The notes under the pieces: model-generated
What the model saw: only the letters and a program-made list of their open reading frames with translations
Databases searched by the model: none
What the model was told of the DNA's origin: nothing
Part shown: in pieces, positions 60,645 through 64,000 of the stretch
How positions within the stretch are numbered: the first letter of the stretch is position 1
Layout of the letters: each line of letters begins with the position of its first letter
DNA from: Saprospiraceae bacterium
GTDB lineage: Bacteria > Bacteroidota > Bacteroidia > Chitinophagales > Saprospiraceae
Assembly: GCA_016719615.1 (NCBI GenBank)
Contig: JADJYQ010000005.1
Coordinates: 402,001-466,000, forward strand
Length of the DNA: 64,000 bases
Direction of reading: 5' to 3'
Program-made: the position numbers and the translations under genes

Positions 60645-63600
60645 ATGGAACAATCAGCCACTCGTTTAATTGCCTTATTATTCATTTTTCTTTCCTGCAC
60701 TTTATCCTGTAATACAGATAAGAATAAGAGTTTTGAGGGTCAGTTATTTACGCTTATAACACCCGAACAATCAGGCGTCACATTTAATAATGTCATCGTC
60801 GAAACACCACGTGAACATATTTATAGTTTTAATTATATATATAATGGTGCAGGTGTGGCTATTGCGGATTTTGACAACGATGGATTTCAGGATATTTATT
60901 TTGTGGGGAATCAGGTACAGGATAAGCTCTATAAAAATTTAGGCAATTTCAAATTTGAGGATGTTTCGGCACTTGCCGGAATCGACAAATTTGATGGGTG
61001 GAGAAGTGGCGTTTCCACAGCAGACGTTAATGGTGATGGATTTATGGATATCTATATCACAAGAGGCGGATTTCTAAATATTCCTGAAAAAATAAGAATC
61101 TGCTCCTCATCAATCAAAAAAATATGACTTTTTATCGATGAGGCCGATAAATATGGTGTCGCGGATCCGGGATACTCTATTGCTTCCACTTTTTTCGACT
61201 ATGACTTTGACGGCGATCTGGATTTGTTTGTAACAAACCGTCCGGAAAGATGGGGGGTTAATGAAGATTCCATTACGCAAGTGAAAGGCCTTATGGAAAA
61301 GGGGGAGTTTGATCCCAATACGACCAATAAATTGTTGAGAAACGAAGGAAATGGGCAGTTTAAAGATGTCAGTAAAGAAGCCGGGTTTTATCCAAGTTAT
61401 GGTTATGGTTTGAGTGCAGTTGCCGGGGATCTCAACAAAGATGGTACGCAGGATCTTTATGTAGCAAATGACTTTATAGAAAATGACTATATTTTTGTCA
61501 ATTATGGCGATGGAACTTTTAAAGAAAGTGTAAAAGCCTTGACCAATCACGTTCCCTATTATTCAATGGGCGTAGATTTTGGTGATATCAACAACGATGG
61601 GGAGGAAGAAATCCTCGTTGTTGAAATGAGACCAGAAGATTACCGAAGGTCAAAAACAACGATGCCGGCGATGCAGCCTGAATATTTTCAGAAATTGAAA
61701 GATATGGGTTTCCAGGATCAATACATGCACAACGTGCTCCAGTACAATCATGGCAACGGTTTTTTTACCGATATATCTCAATTGGCAGGTGTTGATAAAA
61801 CAGATTGGTCTTGGGCTGCATTGATGAGTGATTTGGATAATGATGGTTTTAAAGATATCATTGTCACTAATGGTTACCGCAGAGATGTTTACGACAGAGA
61901 TACCAATGAAAAAATGAGACAATTTCTGAAGGCAAAAAATAATATAGTGGACAGTGTTGAACAGGTTTTGGGAATTTTGCCTTCCGTAAAATTGGTTAAT
62001 TATGTTTATAAGAATCAACAGAATCTGGAATTTAAGAAAATGATGAAGGAATGGGGATTCAATGAAACAAGTTTCTCAAATGGCGCCGCATTGGGTGATC
62101 TGGGTAATGACGGAGACCTTGATGTCGTCGTTAACAATATAGATGACCCGGCATTTATTTATAAAAACAAGTTGGATGGAGCTCAAAATTACTTGAGGAT
62201 TGCATGCAAAGGCCAACCATCTAATCAGTTTGGAATTGGTGCAAAAGTTAGCTTGTTTTATGGGGATAAAACGCAATACGTGCAGTTAAAAACATCAAGA
62301 GGTTATTTGTCTTCCTGTGAACCTGTTGCACACTTCGGCCTTGGAAATATTGAAAAAATTGATCGCATAGAAATTGATTGGCCGGATTTTAAAAAATTGG
62401 TACTAACAAATGTTAGTACTAATCAAATGATCATCGCAGATTATACAAAAGCGAATCAGCAATCTAATTTTCAGAGATCTTATAAGCCCATTTTTGCGGA
62501 ACATACAGAGCCCAGTATCTTACCCTTATATTATCATCAGGAAAATACTTTTAACGACTATAAATTTCAAATTTTACTGCCGCATCAGCTTAGTAGACTG
62601 GGCCCTTTTATTGCTGTTGCGGATGTGAACAACGATGGGAAAGAGGATTTTTATGTAGGCGCGCCACATTTTAAAGCTGCACAATTATATCTGCAAACGG
62701 ATTCTTCCACTTTTCGCGCAAAAAAAATTCCGGTATTTGAAAAAGATAAAGACTATGAAGATATGCAGAGTCTGTTTTTTGATGCGGATGGTGATGGGGA
62801 TAAAGACTTATATGTAATTTCTGGAGGTACAGAAATGGATGAAGAACTCCCGATTTATCAGGATCGATTGTATATCAATGATGGTGTTGGTAATTTTTCG
62901 AAGAACCTCGCAAATCTTCCCAAAATCAGATCAAGTGGATCTTGCGTTGTGGTTGCAGACATGGATGGCGATGGTGACCTCGACATTTTCAGGGGCGGAA
63001 GAACTATTCCTGACAAATATCCATATGCTCCCAAATCATATCTGATGGAGAATGATGGGAAAGGAAATTTTACAGATGTCACTGACGAAAAAGCAACTCA
63101 ACTCAGAACAGTGGGTATGGTTACTTCAGCAGTCTGGACTCAAATTTCAGGTGATGCCTTGCCGGAATTAATCCTTGTTGGCGAATGGATGCCTATTACT
63201 ATTTTTGATAACCTATCCGGAAAACTTGAAAAAGCAGCTTCTGAAAAATACAATTTGCAAAATACAGAAGGTTGGTGGAACCGAATTGTCCAGGCTGATA
63301 TTGATCACGATGGCGATGAAGATTTTATAGTGGGAAATTTAGGAACTAATTATAAATTTCATGCGTCCACAGAGAAACCTTTCATGGTTTATTGTGATGA
63401 TTACGATCAAAATGGTACGTTTGATATTGTTCTTGCAAAATACAATGGAAAAAATCTGGTCCCAGTTCGCGGACGTCAGTGCTCATCAGAACAAGTGCCT
63501 TCGATCGCTCAAAAATTTCCAAATTATAACTCATTTGCAGATGCGAGTCTAAAAGATATTTATGGAGAAGGTTTGGAAACAGGTTTATCACTGAAAGCGC

Positions 63601-63899
63601 ATTTATTTGAAAGCGTCATGTTGCTGAATGATGCTGGAAAATTTCAGGTCAAAAAATTGCCCGAAGCATGTCAGTTTAGCACCGTTCAGGCTATCCTCGT
63701 AGAAGATTTTGATGCAGATGGTATTAAAGATGTCGCCATTGCTGGAAATTTATTTAATGCAGAAATAGAAACGACCCGTGCTGATGCTTCTGTGGGTGTC
63801 TTTTATAAGGGCATGAAGGGAAATTTATTTGGAAAACAATTGAAAGCAAATGAATCGGGTTTCTTTGTTCCCTATGATGAAAGATATCAAATCCATTAA
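60645..63899 (+). CDS. FG-GAP/VCBS-repeat lipoprotein with ASPIC/UnbV domain (CRTAC1-like), interrupted by two compensating indels
   Basis: About 1084 residues once corrected. Lipoprotein signal ends near TLSC. Repeats of the VADFDNDGFQDIYF, VADVNNDGKEDFYVG and DMDGDGDLDIF type (FG-GAP beta-propeller) fill the protein, with an ASPIC/UnbV domain at about 520-600 (GIGAKVSLFYGDKT, GLGNIEKIDRIEIDWP). As sequenced, a TGA at 61125-61127 stops the frame. Adding one A to the A6 at 61087-61092 and removing one T from the T5 at 61129-61133 gives PEKNKNLLLINQKNMTFIDE, a perfect family-like stretch, and restores the original frame. Probably a surface or polysaccharide-handling protein. Confidence 0.82.
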
Positions 63900-64000
63900 A
63901 ATTAATACCAAACCAAGTGTACTGGCAGGTATTAATAATAATGCACTATATTTTTTTAGAAACATAAGATAATATTTTAAGCTACTACTATGAATTTTAA

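Noticed and set aside
62400..62419. Perfect 9-bp inverted repeat with a 2-nt loop (GTACTAACA/TGTTAGTAC) inside the FG-GAP gene
   Set aside because: It lies in well-supported coding sequence and encodes ordinary family residues; likely chance, although a hairpin in the mRNA cannot be excluded.
63901..63936. 9-bp inverted repeat ATTAATACC/GGTATTAAT after the FG-GAP gene as a terminator
   Set aside because: The loop is 18 nt, the stem is AT-rich and no T-run follows directly; too weak to call.
63991..64000. ATG near the right edge as the start of a further gene
   Set aside because: Only ten bases remain and no protein can be judged.
1..64000. tRNA, rRNA and transposase genes
   Set aside because: I looked in the spacers for cloverleaf and GTTCRANNC-type signals and for IS proteins and found none. 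A covariance-model search would be decisive.

Overview
The window comes from an AT-rich member of the Bacteroidota, most likely a Saprospiria/Saprospiraceae-type environmental bacterium. The evidence is: several large secreted proteins with type IX secretion (T9SS) C-terminal sorting domains of both type A and type B; a PorP/SprF protein; SprB-type repeats; the DUF4271-hemD pair; L31 type B; and recurrent TAnnTTTG -7 promoter boxes. I cannot name the species. I see no rRNA, tRNA, CRISPR array, transposase or phage genes; this looks like ordinary chromosome.

Layout. 1-5045 (minus): panC-panD-flippase-like membrane protein-hldE/rfaE2 adenylyltransferase (partial), plus a class III nucleotide cyclase with TPRs. 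5330-13214 (plus): secreted beta-helix protein, ABC-F ATPase, and a histidine kinase/response regulator/DUF4271/hemD cluster, then a NUDIX hydrolase. 13272-17859 (minus): FAH-family hydrolase, trpS, ridA, rpmF with its DUF177 partner, secreted serine hydrolase. 18016-25376: glycosyltransferase, outer-membrane barrel, ddl divergent from PASTA-rhodanese-YraN, then rlmB-TraB/GumN-gamma carbonic anhydrase. 25428-34941: M36 metalloprotease, HAD phosphatase, a frame-disrupted coiled-coil gene, asd, lamin-tail secreted protein. 35176-42830: EEP protein, double retropepsin-PDZ protein, PGI/PMI, lnt, rpmE2, a nucleotidyltransferase-like protein and a methyltransferase. 42949-50112: GH20 hexosaminidase, GH92 mannosidase and aspartylglucosaminidase, which together look like an N-glycoprotein deglycosylation locus. 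50655-63899: orphan LuxR-type regulator, a giant Cys-rich secreted protein carrying a dockerin-like segment, a protein with three cohesin-like modules plus SprB repeats and a type B CTD, a PorP/SprF partner, a small lipoprotein and a large FG-GAP/ASPIC-UnbV lipoprotein.

The points most worth a second look are: (i) the adjacent dockerin-like and cohesin-like T9SS cargo genes followed directly by a PorP/SprF gene, a candidate surface-assembly module; (ii) the GH20/GH92/glycosylasparaginase cluster; (iii) three genes that are formally broken yet clearly encode one protein each: two carry pairs of compensating homopolymer indels and one a single in-frame TAG just before its T9SS signal; (iv) promoters whose -7 box lies only 4-6 nt before the start codon (panD, ABC-F, histidine kinase, lamin-tail gene), implying leaderless mRNAs; and (v) an 8-bp tandem repeat present in two distant intergenic spacers in opposite orientations, plus a REP-like triple hairpin. 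Starts were revised inward for several genes where a promoter box, an overlapping ATGA/TAATG junction or a signal peptide decides the start.
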